Of a stretch of 64,000 nucleotides of DNA, positions 1 to 12,380 are shown piece after piece. The stretch comes from Lingula anatina (lineage: Eukaryota; Brachiopoda; Lingulata; Lingulida; Lingulidae): positions 65,835 to 129,834 of the forward strand of contig NW_019775446.1 of assembly GCF_001039355.2 (NCBI RefSeq). The letters are read 5' to 3'. The notes beneath the pieces are model-generated. The model was not told where the DNA came from. It ran no database searches and saw only the letters and a program-made list of their open reading frames with translations. Numbering within the stretch: the first letter of the stretch is position 1; every line of letters starts with the position of its first letter. The translations under genes and the position numbers were made by a program.

Positions 1-457
1 CAGAAAAAGCGATGTCATAATCACTGCACTCTGGGCGATATTTCATAGGACCATACTACAATCAGGTGCTTATTCCACATTATTTGGTAGTCGTTGTAAT
101 TATTTTGAAAGTCACAAGGCAAATTTCTAGTAGGACATTCGTTTGATAATGCTGTCGGTTGCACGTTCTTTTAAAATTTATCTTCCATCCCTTCCATCCT
201 GGTGACAACTAATTATCTGAAATCCAGGTTTTGTACAAGGCACGCGGCATGGGTGAGTTTCAAAATTTGCCAAAGTATGGCTGCTCAAGTAAGTCTCTTT
301 CCATAATGAATAAAAATTCATAAAACGTAGAACATCTTGTACCAATGCATTTTAAAATCCTCGTGTGGTTGCAAGCGATCGCTGTTGACACTTTTCTAAG
401 CTTTTCTAAGTTTCGCTGATGACAAAGAAATCCAGTTTAAGGTACTCAGGGTATTCA

Positions 458-477
458 TGACGTCACCTCTGACGTCA
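458..477. promoter_or_regulatory. Two perfect CRE palindromes
   Basis: TGACGTCA occurs at 458-465 and again at 470-477, with starts 12 bp apart. This octamer is the consensus cAMP response element bound by CREB/ATF bZIP dimers. No gene start is visible next to it, so the target is unknown. The site assignment is by consensus match only. Confidence 0.4.
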
Positions 478-2668
478 TAAAAAATCTTTATGGTTATATC
501 TCAATAAAATACATCAAATAACTTGCCAGAGCCAAACGGCATCAATTTCCGGTGTTCCCTTTGGAGATATTAAGTGTCAGCGTGAGTTACATGTCACTCA
601 AATAATATTGTCAACTTCCAATAACTAGCGTATTTTCATCTTCTTTCGGTTGATTACTTTTGCCTTAAGTTTTTTTTTTTTAAGTTAGTTTATCTTAAGA
701 TAGAATTAAAATAAAATTTATTGCCATACTTAATTTTAGAGCTATTTAGAGTTTTGCCTCACTGGCCATATTCTATTGACAGATTAATCAAAATAGGAAA
801 TAATTGCTTGGTCGCAAAACTAACTAGATATTTCACATTGATATTGCAAGGGATGATTTGCAGCACGTATATTGAAGCCAAAACAAATTTGATCAGGGGC
901 AACCGGCCAAGGACACTTTTACTGAAACGCATTAATATAGATCGATCATTGGCACAGAAAAAATAACGTTATGGGCCTGGTATGATCGCGATTTAGATTA
1001 AAATCTGCAGAAGTACAGAAATAGATTACTTTAAGGTGGTATTAGTTCGATATACTGTCATTGCCATGGATGATGAGATTACGTGTAGGAAAGCAAGCGC
1101 CGTCAATACATAGAGCTAATAACGTTAGGAGTGTGGGTCTGATGCTTTCACATCTGCCTGCTAAAAATATGAAGGAAATTTGGCGCACCCATTTTTCATG
1201 TTGTGTTGCACATAAAGGTTCTATATTAAGCCAGCCTTGGCACTGAGGGTTGCCCTCTCCTTATTCTAACTGAAATGGAATAAAAATTCTCCTCATTTCT
1301 CATACCAGTAAGTACCTACAGACCCATTCCCACATGTTCTAATATTTACGAGCAGTAAATCTTACCAGCTTCCCAGTATTTTTATGATGATACCATTCGT
1401 GGTCGAAAAACTGATATAATTTTTTCAGTTCATTGTGTCTTGACTCCCACCACGGTTATAAGGGCGTTATATAGTGTTCCTAACGTTATAACCCAATATG
1501 TTGTATTAACGGAATGCATTAACGGAATACAAGCAATCTGCACAAAAGACACAAGTGGATTCATGGGCATCGATCCAGCCCCCCACCCACCCCTCTCCAA
1601 CATATACACTTTGTAAAGGGCGGATTCAATTCTCTATGTTTGTAATAAAAAATGTGAGAAAAGACACATCATAAAGCCCCACTGCAGACTGTGTCTGGTC
1701 CTCGGTACCGCAGTTTTCCAAACTGTGCCGTATAGTCACAGGGTTCTCTGTAGGTGCACATATTAGAAAAGAAAAGAAAAATTGCCCCCTTCCCCCAACC
1801 CCAGTTTTATATCCTTATTCCTCCAGAGAGATATCTAAGTAAGGAAATCCACTTATCTATTCAACAGCGAAGTATTTTAAGAACAAATGATTTCCATTTC
1901 AATGGAAATAGTTTTGGGTAGGGTTTCTGACATGCAGGCTGTTTTAGAGATTGCTATTTTTAAACACACATGATTACTTTCATATAAAAATTAAAAACCA
2001 CTTTGTTGCTTAAAAAGGCTGTATTATATGTCTTGTCAGTTAATTGGCAATATACATGGCGTCCGTAATCCCCTTAACATTATATGTTAAAAACCAGTCA
2101 GGAACGATCTTTATAGTATTTCAATATATTTGTTCTTCGACTGTGACATCCTAGTCATCAAATTCGATTTATCTCTGCATTTATCAGAACACTTCAGTCG
2201 TGAACATTGCATCATCGTATAAATAAGGCCCTACCTAGTTTTACGACTTAAGAAATACTCCCTAGTGCTCGTTTATTTAGTCTATCACTTTTATTTGTAA
2301 TATTTTCAGGCGGTCGGACAAAACCTAAATATTTCCCACGTCAAATGGTCAACCCATATCACCAAAGGTTACCTGCGTCACAGCACGTAGACCTAAGGTG
2401 AAAAATTACCTGGGCATTTTGAGACGTACCCTATGGGTAATAATCGTCTGGCATTTTGCTCCGGTTACCAAGGGTTGTTAATACGTTTCCAAGTCATATC
2501 GTAGACCGCGGTTATTAAGCTGCGTGGAAATTGTGTTCGGCCATCTCGGGTGAAAACTACTTGTCAAAACAGACAGCTAACTGGATGCAATGGCGACATT
2601 CAACGTGAAACGGTGATAGGACATGTGTCGTACGTTTTGTCCGCAATTTACCTTCATTACTATGGAAG

Positions 2669-2694
2669 GAGAGAGAGAGAGAGAGAGAGAGAGA
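2669..2694. repeat. (GA)n microsatellite
   Basis: A GA dinucleotide run, followed by G/A-rich degenerate sequence to about 2740. The overlapping open frames are Arg/Glu low-complexity translations and are not taken as genes. Confidence 0.9.
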
Positions 2695-4559
2695 CTAGGA
2701 GGGGGGAGAGGGAAGAGAAGAAGAGAGAAAGATGGGAGACAGTGTGTGCGTGTACATGTAAGATTTCGGAACACTTCATGCTGCTTGACTCCGACATCCA
2801 AAATAAATCACAGCTACAGGTTGAAGGAACAAACAATTACCTCAGTTTTCAACTTTGAACATCTAGGGGGAGCACATTAACTTAAGATTAAAACCTAGAG
2901 CCCACTAATGGTACCCGTCCCATTCACCTTCAACTTCATAGTAAACATACTGGGTATAAATCATGATCACTACTGAGTACCTATCTCGTTAATTTTTCTT
3001 GCTATTTTCAGGATCAAAGTAGAGAAAGATTAAACTGCGAACACGTAAGAGACATTAATTTTTTTTTTTTTACATAAACGAAGTAATTTTAGTCGTTTCA
3101 GACACGCTAGGCCTTCCTTATTTACCTACTGTGACTCTTCTTCACTGACAGCGGAAAAAAATTAAAACCAGAAAGATTGATGAGATATTATAGTTTGTTC
3201 AAGGTTAAATGATAAAAACAATAAGACCAAATTAAATGATTCCGTCAATGTTGTAACATATTTTAATAAGAGGGATATAATACAAAAGATGCATATGCAT
3301 AGGAGACAGCAGTTTCCATAGAATACTCAGACTAATGACAGCTCTTTTAATTGAACAACTTTGCCGCGCCTTTGTTCACAAATTTAGTTCGTATTTACAT
3401 TTTCTTTCCATCGTGCAAATGTATTGCAGAAGGTAAAAAACACTTGCACAGGTTCCCATGCGGAGGACACGTAACCCGAAAAAATATAAATTATTCCAGA
3501 GTCTAGTTTTGAACAAACGGCCCAGTGTCACTAGTCAAAACACGTTTTTTTCTCTATTCGGGGACCAGGCTATCTTTTGATCAAAAATACGACTTCCATT
3601 TTCAGGACAAAAAATTATAGATTAAAAGGTTGTCTGGCATTAAGGCTAGCACAAAACGGCTTTCACGTTTTGATGGAAACTTACAACAATTAAACTGACG
3701 GGGATGCTGAATAAACACACCAAGAAAAAAAGATAAAAAGGACTCTAAAAAAGCAAAATCATTTCTTCAAATACAGACGGACAGAAAAAACTCCCGAACA
3801 GAAAACAGAAGCACTTCGTATTATGTTTTTTAGTGGCTGTTCAGTTGCGTCACCCCAATAAGTCATTGGGCCAAAAAACCGCCCCTCCCCCCAACCCTCA
3901 GTGGTTTTCATTCACGATGTTTTTTCAGTTGCATCGTTGTGACGAAACAAAGCCCAAATGCACAATGGCCTGTTTATGTGACGGTTGTTCTCTTGGATCC
4001 GAACACGAGTGACAACTAGACCTTCTGTAAGGATGACATCGATTAACTCCCCGCCAGGTGCTGTCTCCTGACGCACTCCTTGAACCATACTGCATTTAAA
4101 CCATTATTCTGCTCACAGAAGCGGATGGCAGCGACTCTCTTCGGATTCATTAAACCCATCATTAATCTATCTACTAAGCCTTATACCAACTAAGAAAAAA
4201 AGGAGGGAAATAAAAGCGAGTGAACATTAGGAAATAGAAGCGATCATCGCTGTCAACATGATAATACATTAATGACACCCAGGAAGTCATTGATAAAGAA
4301 AGTTCCCGTGGGGTCTGAATAGCTGTGCGTTACCACTGAGGTAAACAGACCATGCACCCGCAAGACGAGCCGGGATGCACGGAGTCAGCTTATCATTATC
4401 ACCACAACGTGATTCTGAACAATAAGTCACCTGGGCTTCATTTTGAGCCCACGGAGTTATCACAAGAGCAAATAGGCCTATATGTCGTCCTTTCTTGGCA
4501 ACCCTTTTTTCTGAGGGCCGTATTAATAGGCTCAACTTATCACAGACCGCACCCTCTTT

Positions 4560-4561
<2 letters not shown>

Positions 4562-4605
<44 letters not shown>

Positions 4606-4622
4606 GGCAGACACACAGTGAC

Positions 4623-4669
<47 letters not shown>

Positions 4670-4806
4670 GGCAGACACACAGTGACACATACATACACAC
4701 ACACACACACACACACGCAGGGCAGACACACAATGACACATACACACACACGCACACACACACACACACACGCAGAGGCACACACGCACACACACACAGA
4801 CACACA
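4562..4806. repeat. Compound (CA)n array with higher-order unit
   Basis: Blocks of (CA)n are separated by a recurring interruption that reads gcaggcagacacacagtgac followed by a short CA/TA stretch. The interruption appears three times with small changes, so the array has expanded both as a dinucleotide and as a longer unit. All open frames here are His/Thr or Val/Cys repeats. Confidence 0.9.
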
Positions 4807-6946
4807 CCATGGCCCAGTGGGTAAGGCAAGCACTTAACTTAAAAAAAAAAAACAATTGAAAAATACCCCCTGACAAAAGAGAGCTCATCCAAACAAAACA
4901 GTCCAAGGAGACGGGGTTGACAAAGAAGGGTGAACCAATACCAGATGTGAACATGGCTTAAAAGAGCCCTCGGGCCGTGGGACTCGCTTAATTCTCGCCT
5001 ACAACACACCCATTCTGTCGTTGGCATTGGCTGTAGACAGATAGGTCTTACTCGATTCTCTGACTGCCAGGGTGTACATGTAGTATAATTACTGTCATCA
5101 CGTATCATGATAGCATATATCTGAGGACGTGGAAACTATTAATCTCTTTCAAAATTGACCTCTTTTTAATCGTAAAAATGTCCAAGTAAATGAGAACCCA
5201 ACACACTACGTGCTTCCCGTGCTGCCATTTCAAATGTTATTAATTGTTTCGCGGGACAAAATATATCACAAGTTATTACATCTAGTCGTAGTTTTAAGAT
5301 TGTATACACAATACAAATATTAGGCCTATCTTAGCAAACTGGGCTATCTTGTACTGATAGACCTTTTAACAATAGTAGTTCATGTCCTTATATTATTGAA
5401 CATTGATCTTAAGATGAATTTCTGATATCAAAGACACCTCATACACAAAACATTTTTTGTTTATAATTTAATTATAATAGATAAATAGTCAGAACTGAAT
5501 AAAGTACATAAACAAATGCCAAGACATACATTTACTGTGTTTGGGAGATCCCTTGTACCTCAGGGGGGATACATAAACCTCACAGCCTTGTCTTATCAGA
5601 GGGGTAGGGTCTATATAGGTTAAAAGGTAATATTTATTCAACCTTCTTTTTTTCTCATAATGTCAAAAAACAGATTGGCTTTCTATTGATCCTGTGGGCG
5701 CATATTTTTATAATTTCTGTAGAAAATACCAAAATTGATCTTTTCGTGTAGTGAACAAGAGCCACGGATCAATGCTGGACACGCCAATACTGCAATACAG
5801 GATTAATACCAACATGACGATCACTAAACCAACTCTAAACAAATCCTAATGGGAAAGCTGGCGGCCTGGCGCATGCCGTTGCTTTCCGGCTGTACTTTTG
5901 TGCTTCCTAGGCTCGCACAGGTGTAATAAAACATTCATTTGCCAGGTGTAAAGGAACTGGTGCTTATTTCGGCTCTGTCTGGACAAAAAAGCGCTCTCTG
6001 TATGAAACATCTGTGTCTGTACACGTGGGTACTGTATCACGGCCTCCCCCAACACCTTCCCAGTTGCCCGCATACCCGTTAAAAGGTCGGACTTTACGTA
6101 ATGTCCTATCTTTTCCCCTTAGTTGTATCCCTTTTAATGAGGTAGTCTGGGAAGAAAATAAATAAACCAATAAAACGAGTCGTATATTACATTTGCTCTT
6201 TATAATATTTAGTGACCGTAACAAACGATATAATGAACTTATCTACATCTGTCGTACAAATGAACACGGTCATTCATTGATGAAATAGTGGTGCACCTAA
6301 AAATAATATCACAGCTAACGTAACAAGTTATAACACATCAGAAACCCTTGCCAGTCACGCTGCCTGGTGCTGTGAGTATGACCAGGCCATAGGACATAAT
6401 ATTAAGAAAGTCTCTCAATCCTGTATACAATTTTCTTGAGCAACCTCAGCTATATTTAACGACACAGTGTCTAGAATACGATAGAACTAATCGAGAATAT
6501 AAACAGGCGTACACATTATCATAAATTTTGCAAATTTCATTCCTTTGACTTATCACACATTTACTCAGTAATGGAGAAACTGAATCGATTTCACATCAGA
6601 CTAAATCAAATTTGCAGTAATACAGTCAACTATATAGTGGGCCTATTTATCTCTGGATAAGTCCAGAAAGAAGCAAATTTACAGCATTTCGTGAATATGA
6701 AGATAAGTGTGTATCATTTGTATAGACGTTCAAAAAAAAAAAGAGAAAAAATTGTCAACTGGCATTAGTTAGCAACATTAAAATCTCTCTCGTATAACAT
6801 TAAAATACACAATAACAACCAAAAAACAACTGTGTTGTTTATAACGTTTATAATCTCGTCTCTCAATGTCTTCTCCTGAGTCACGCAATGTTCAGGACAC
6901 AAGAAAATTAAGATTAAGTTTTCTAACATGAAGTTCACAATATATA

Positions 6947-6971
6947 GGGGTGGGTGGGTGGGTGGGGGTGG
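6947..6971 (+). repeat. GGGT run, possible G-quadruplex
   Basis: A run of repeated GGGT ending in GGGGGTGG contains at least five G-tracts of three or more, separated by single T. This fits the usual G-quadruplex pattern on the plus strand. No nearby gene start gives it an obvious role. Confidence 0.6.
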
Positions 6972-7796
6972 AACTAAGAGAGAGACATCTATTTTTTGAT
7001 TATATAGGAAACAGTGGATCGTAGTGCACGTTGTCTTTATATATAAAAATGCATTGCTATGAAATTTATAGACGGCATTTAGAATTTCTGCTTTACATTT
7101 TCACTGCACAGTCCGGTGTCAGGGTCGACCCCTTCTGGCAGCCGATCCTGTAACCAACACCGCCGTCTAAGGTGAATATAATCCATCATGTGCTCATCCA
7201 CACAGAGCGTGCTGAGGTCGAGAGCAGCTTAAATCTACCTGTAGAATTATATACGCAACACGTAGCTCGGCAACTATGCGCCGAGCCAGGTAAAAAATAC
7301 AAAGATGGTGATTTTGCTGCTCACAAGGTCAACGTCTAAAGTCAGTCGTGAAATATATTTCATCTTACATAAAGTATATATATATAACTGCATGTACACA
7401 TATGGCTAGTTAATTAGATCTTTATATATCCATCACAACCGATATTCATATAGTCCAGAAATTTTTAATCAACATGCGGGCAATATGTATATAGCTCTTG
7501 CAGTGCTTATCTGCCTTCCTTTTCTATATTAACCGATGATTCAATATATAGCTAAGTAATTCACTGGCACGTGAATCTAGTTTTACTTCACTCCAGGCGC
7601 TGTCAGAGGTTAAGGATATAGGAGATATAAAGGAGGATAACAAACATTCACACTACCTAATAGTTATCTTGCCTCCAATGGGCTTCTTACAGTAATCATT
7701 AAAATACCGGTGTTTCTGGCTTAGAGGGCAGTGAAGGCAATGCACTATATATTCTGGACGGTTTATAATCAAGTTTACATCAACAGAATTCATATC

Positions 7797-7802
7797 TTTA
7801 TT
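7797..7802 (-). terminator. Candidate poly(A) signal of the PPP1R3 gene
   Basis: The minus strand reads AATAAA here, about 420 bp beyond the PPP1R3 stop codon. It is a plausible poly(A) signal. Other A/T-rich hexamers lie nearby, so the true 3' end is uncertain. Confidence 0.3.
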
Positions 7803-8218
7803 TTACAACATGAAAAGAAAATCAGCTCTAAAAGCACCTAATAAACAAGTCGGTTCTGACATTAAATAATAGGAAAAGTATGTTCATTCTAGTATAATAC
7901 GCACATATACCTGGTGCCAACATGGCGCTTACATCTACCGATCCAATGGAGATCAAATCTCGAAAATCATAAAAATAAAAATCTTATAACAATTAGTGTA
8001 CTGAAATTTGTCTTATTTACATAGTACAACATTGCACCATATCTATTTAGTAATAATGTAAGCTTGCTGAACCGTATTTTTTTCTTTTTTTAAATAAATT
8101 AACATAGCCTTTCCGTAAACAAAAGTATATATCTCTAATTCTCTTGATTAATGTCACACGTATAATTATGTTAACGTACCGCGGTGAACGTCGCAGTGCC
8201 AGTTCTGTCTAAAAAATC

Positions 8219-10651
8219 TCAAAGAAAATGCAGCCACTGTTTGTCTGATTCTGACGCGGGCAGTGCTCGAAAGTAACATTCAAACATGTAATCTTCTCCG
8301 TTATTATTGTCCCAGAACACCTGACTCCCGGCGTTGTAGCACACGGCAAACTTCAGCCGGCTCCCCACCGTGAAATCCGGCGGGAGAGAGATAGTAAATG
8401 CAAAGCGATCCGTCGGCCCGTCGCAAGAGTTAGCGACGTAACTCGCCGGGATATCTTGCGTAGTCGCCCAATTGTCCGTTGAATAATGTATAAACACTTT
8501 CTTGTGATATGCAATATTCGCCACCCGAATTGTCCCAGTGATGGTCATGTCGGTTACCATGGTATTCTCCAGACAAACCTTCTTATCGTTGACGCGTCGG
8601 TAAAAGTCGGGTTCGCAGCCCGGCTGTCGGAAACACTCGGACATATGCCGACTGCCCTGTGACACTCTAAACTGAGGGTCGTTGACCGGAGAGGTGTTCG
8701 ACAGGCCTTTGATGGCAGAGCTAGGGATCATAGGGGGTTGTTCTATATTGAAAATGTGACGCACCGATTCTAGATCTAACCCGAGGGCGTCAGCAAATCG
8801 GACCTCCTTTTTCCTGTGAGGCGTCCCAGGTGGCGTCTTATTCGTCTTCAGTGACACTGACCGTCGAAAATCGGCTTTGACAAAATTAAATTCTCGGTCC
8901 TCGAACAAAGGACTATTGTCAGGAATTTGAAGCTTTGGCACAAATGGAGCTGGATCCAACGGAGAATCAGGTTTTTCTTGGTCATCCTTTTCGTCATCCT
9001 TGTGATCATCGGTCTTTGTCTCTGTGTCACCTAAATCTAAGCTAGGAGCCTGAATGTCAAGTAACGGGGGTTTCGGGCGTCCGTGGCTCTGCCCGTGACT
9101 TCCAGCAAGTTCGTCCACTTTCACTAAACCGCCATGGAAAGGGATGGCATCTCCTTCGCTTTCACCTTCACGGTCGCCATTAGTGCTATCAACGACGTCC
9201 GCCTTATGGTCTTTCATGTTTTCTGTCTGGGCGTCATCTGTGTTGCTAACAAGCTGTTCCAAGTCAGAAGACGTAGGGGTCGTATCACAAGAGGTCGTGT
9301 CGCAGGCATCATCTTTAAAACAAAAATCACACAAATTATCTAAATCTGACTTTGGTTTCTTACTGTTTGTACTTATATTATCAGAGCAACCATTACATAC
9401 GAGTTTATCTTCGCCCGGTAGCACACGGAGAGGGCTGAACTGCCCGTCGGTCAGTTCGATCTCCGGACTGCTCAGCTCGGACCCCGGCTCACTGCTGGAC
9501 ATTGGAGTTTCAGAGACGTTGCGGTGGCATAAAGAACATTTAGAAACGCCAGCGTCGATGTCATCATCGCTGTTATCGTCGCCGACCGGTGTGGTTTCCC
9601 GTTCGTCAGTTTCTCTCCTCTGCTGTATGCTTTGGAAGAATTTATTCCAGTCTGCGTAACCCTGGTACTCCTTGTACTGTTCCGGTATATCTACGTTCAG
9701 GTTCGTCTCCCCGAACTCCAGCCTTTCTAAATCTAGATCGCTTTCGTTTGTAGTGCTGTAGCCGTCGGTGTCAGTAGTACCCGTGCTCATTTCAGAAAAC
9801 ACCTCGCTTTCGCTCTGCGATCGCGTATCCACGCTCAACCTCTCGCTGCCATTCAGGTCCGGTGCATCAGCCTTTTCTTCTACACTCAAAACGACCGTGT
9901 CTACCCCTTCCTCGTCTCGGTAGCTCCCAGAACCGTTGTCTACAACCTGGTCCGTGCTATTCATCTCCCCATTGTAATGGCGGTGGTGGTAGTTTACTGG
10001 GCGGCCTGGATCACCTTCAAAACCGCAATAAGAATCCGGTGTGACGTCGGGTAGAGGCAGAGGTCGTACATGATCAGCTGATTGAAAAATGTCAGGTAGC
10101 AGATTCGTACCTGGCTCGTGCTCTTGCTGCTCGGTGGCCGTGAATCTTGCCATTTCGTTCAGGTTCGCCATTCCTGAAGTTACTATACTCGTGCTCTCTT
10201 GATTAGTTGGCAGACTGGGGTTTTCTGTGTTAACTTCCCTGATAATGCGCCGTTCGCCCTCAACAGCAAGATGTGCACTCTTTAAACTTTCTTCCGCGGC
10301 TGAAATACCGTCTATCATATCACTGCGATGATTTTCCGAACCCGCCTGATTTTGGTCGACAATTTTTGAGGTTTCATCAAGCAAAATAGTACTTACAAGA
10401 CCGTCTTTTTCGGTGATCACCACGCCAAGGTCATCAGCGCTTGTATCAAAGTCACCTTCGCTGGCGGTTTCCGAATCTCTGCCCGTCTTTAAAAAACAAT
10501 GCCAGCAGTTAACACCTGGTTTTAAGGGCTTAGTAGAGTTTAATGGTGAGTCTGAAGAAGACGTACCCGAAAAACTGGCCAGAAGTCTTGTAGTAATCCT
10601 ACTAACAGCGTTCTGATTATTTTCCACTTCAGGCTTGCAATCTTCCGCCAT
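8219..10651 (-). CDS. PPP1R3: Protein phosphatase 1 regulatory subunit 3 (glycogen-targeting), intronless
   Basis: An 810-residue uninterrupted reading frame. The C-terminal part carries the two hallmarks of the PPP1R3 family. One is an RVxF-type PP1-docking motif in the context KKEVRFADALGLDLESVRHI (around residue 617). The other is a CBM21 carbohydrate-binding domain over roughly residues 655-790, with VFIHYSTDNW, FAVCYNAG and VFWDNNNGEDY. Such proteins tether PP1 catalytic subunit to glycogen particles, where it dephosphorylates glycogen synthase and phosphorylase. The N-terminal 600 residues are acidic, Ser/Thr/Asp-rich and low in recognisable domains. They contain Cys pairs (CSLCHRN, CNGCSDN, CDFCFKDD) that might bind metal, which is inference. 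Vertebrate PPP1R3G and some paralogues are also single-exon, but most are shorter (about 280-360 residues), so this is long. The start MAEDCKPEV is the first Met of the frame. Family assignment is firm; which vertebrate paralogue it matches is not. Confidence 0.93.
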   Translation of the reverse strand: MAEDCKPEVENNQNAVSRITTRLLASFSGTSSSDSPLNSTKPLKPGVNCWHCFLKTGRDSETASEGDFDTSADDLGVVITEKDGLVSTILLDETSKIVDQNQAGSENHRSDMIDGISAAEESLKSAHLAVEGERRIIREVNTENPSLPTNQESTSIVTSGMANLNEMARFTATEQQEHEPGTNLLPDIFQSADHVRPLPLPDVTPDSYCGFEGDPGRPVNYHHRHYNGEMNSTDQVVDNGSGSYRDEEGVDTVVLSVEEKADAPDLNGSERLSVDTRSQSESEVFSEMSTGTTDTDGYSTTNESDLDLERLEFGETNLNVDIPEQYKEYQGYADWNKFFQSIQQRRETDERETTPVGDDNSDDDIDAGVSKCSLCHRNVSETPMSSSEPGSELSSPEIELTDGQFSPLRVLPGEDKLVCNGCSDNISTNSKKPKSDLDNLCDFCFKDDACDTTSCDTTPTSSDLEQLVSNTDDAQTENMKDHKADVVDSTNGDREGESEGDAIPFHGGLVKVDELAGSHGQSHGRPKPPLLDIQAPSLDLGDTETKTDDHKDDEKDDQEKPDSPLDPAPFVPKLQIPDNSPLFEDREFNFVKADFRRSVSLKTNKTPPGTPHRKKEVRFADALGLDLESVRHIFNIEQPPMIPSSAIKGLSNTSPVNDPQFRVSQGSRHMSECFRQPGCEPDFYRRVNDKKVCLENTMVTDMTITGTIRVANIAYHKKVFIHYSTDNWATTQDIPASYVANSCDGPTDRFAFTISLPPDFTVGSRLKFAVCYNAGSQVFWDNNNGEDYMFECYFRALPASESDKQWLHFL

Positions 10652-11617
10652 AGCAGTTTGCTGCGGATCCTAAACCCCGGGAAGTCATTCAAGGTGAAGC
10701 ACTTATGTGGTAACAAGACCTGACTGCAAATTGCAATGCCTCCTTATAGTAGCACAACGTTTCTATGAATAATATGCTGACCTCATCATGCAAAGAAAAC
10801 TACGCAATCAACATGTTTTCACTTGCACAATCTCGGTATGCACTGTACTCAATATAATAGCTGTCAGTCTGCAATCCAGTAGATTCCAGATCCATTGAGA
10901 AGCCGGCTGTTTACTAACAAATAGTGACGCAAGCAGTTGCACGTAGCCCCCTAGGTGGCTACATGAAGGTTGTCAAGATGAGCTCTCCAGTGCATAAATT
11001 TCTTCTTAAATAGATCAAATTTCTTCGATATGCTTGCTATCAGTTGAACGATAACTGCAGTATAGCAAACGTTATAGCAGTATTACCAAGCAACGACAAT
11101 CACGACGCCGTATATTCTGTGACGTTCCCATGACCTTGATGTGTCCGCCAATAAGGACATCGGAAGCTCCTCCCCTTGACTCTTGAGTCTGACCTATTTA
11201 ATGACCTTTCTATAAATACATCTCATCTATGACGTAGGCGTTGAGGTCACAGGGTATGTTCAAGTTATCCGCAGAATTTGTGGATTGCCGAGGTGCGCCC
11301 GTGAATTATATTCATAGTTACTGTTTGATCTTTTTTGAAATTATCCGAATTATATCATCAAGAGCAGGAAAAGTGATTCCCAACGTTGTGATTGTTTCTT
11401 TGATTGTATATGATACATTCTTGGACCCCTTATATAAAGTAAATTAGCTCTGAAGTTAATTAAATTTCCATTTTTATTCTTTGAAATATTCAACCATTCT
11501 ACTTTGGGATAAAACTTCTCAACACTCCGAAATATGCTGTAAGATTCTTTTATTCGCTTTCAGCGACACTAGCCACAGTTTTGACAAAAGAAATTAGGTT
11601 AACAAAATAGAATAATG

Positions 11618-11652
11618 GGGGGGGGGGGGGGAAGGGGGGGGGGGCTATAAAA
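11618..11652 (+). repeat. Long poly(G) tract
   Basis: Two adjacent runs of G separated by AA. Homopolymers of this length are prone to sequencing and assembly error. Confidence 0.85.
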
Positions 11653-12283
11653 GAAAGAAAAAAATGTGTTACCCTGCAAAAAATGGCCCGATGTTGGGAT
11701 CAATCAGATCCATCGGGTAGAGTTCCAATATTTTTTTTATGATGCAATCATCCAGCCTTTATAATTATTCAATCAATTTACATGAAGCTGATGAAGGAGC
11801 AGATGGCACCTCTTGGACTTTGCAACTATTAGCCTTGCTTGACCTTGCGCAAACAAATCCATTTAATATCTGCTAATCAAGATGTGAACCTCTCATTTAC
11901 ATGTGTCTATTTCCTGGTATTCAGCACTGGATTTAACCACAATGGGCTGTTTTCTCGTTTTACAAAATACCAGTGTTGAATAATGGAGCATTTTAGCATA
12001 ATTTTATTGGCCTGTTGGGGCGTTACTAGGAAATAAATCCATTTTTATTACATTAATCACTTTCCCTCACCTTAATTGATCAAAGGTCAACAAGGTCAAC
12101 ACCAGAGAGGCAGACTTGACCAAGGAATGAGTAAGACCGGTGCGAGCCAACGTCTAAAACACGCGCACAACTTGCATTTCCAGGAAATCCAGCACCTTCT
12201 GTGTAACGGGGCCCCTCTCTAGCTGTGACCAAATTGTACACATAGAAAAGATCTCTGGTAGAGAGTTGAAATCAAGCTGAGCC

Positions 12284-12380
12284 ACAAACACACACACAGA
12301 GAAACACACACGCACGCGCGCACACACACAAACACACGCATGCACACATACGCACAAACACACCGACGCACACACACACA
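12284..12380. repeat. Degenerate (CA)n array
   Basis: CA repeats broken by CG and CAT changes. It creates a spurious Val/Cys-rich frame on the minus strand. Confidence 0.8.

Larger units (their letters stand above)
1..8218. other. Gene-free intergenic stretch
   Basis: No reading frame in this stretch resembles a protein I recognise, and I found no exon with matched splice sites and conserved residues. The longer open frames near 4287-4954 come only from (CA)n repeats. The stretch does hold two CRE palindromes near 458-477, a GA run near 2669, a compound CA array at 4562-4806, a G-rich run at 6947-6971 and, at its right end, the probable 3' untranslated region of the PPP1R3 gene on the minus strand. 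Distal exons of a gene outside the window cannot be excluded. Confidence 0.5.

Noticed and set aside
4287-4954. Overlapping open frames of 80-180 codons
   Set aside because: They are translations of (CA)n/(GT)n repeats in several frames and lack any non-repeat conserved sequence.
9144-9659. 171-codon plus-strand frame
   Set aside because: Antisense shadow of the PPP1R3 coding sequence.
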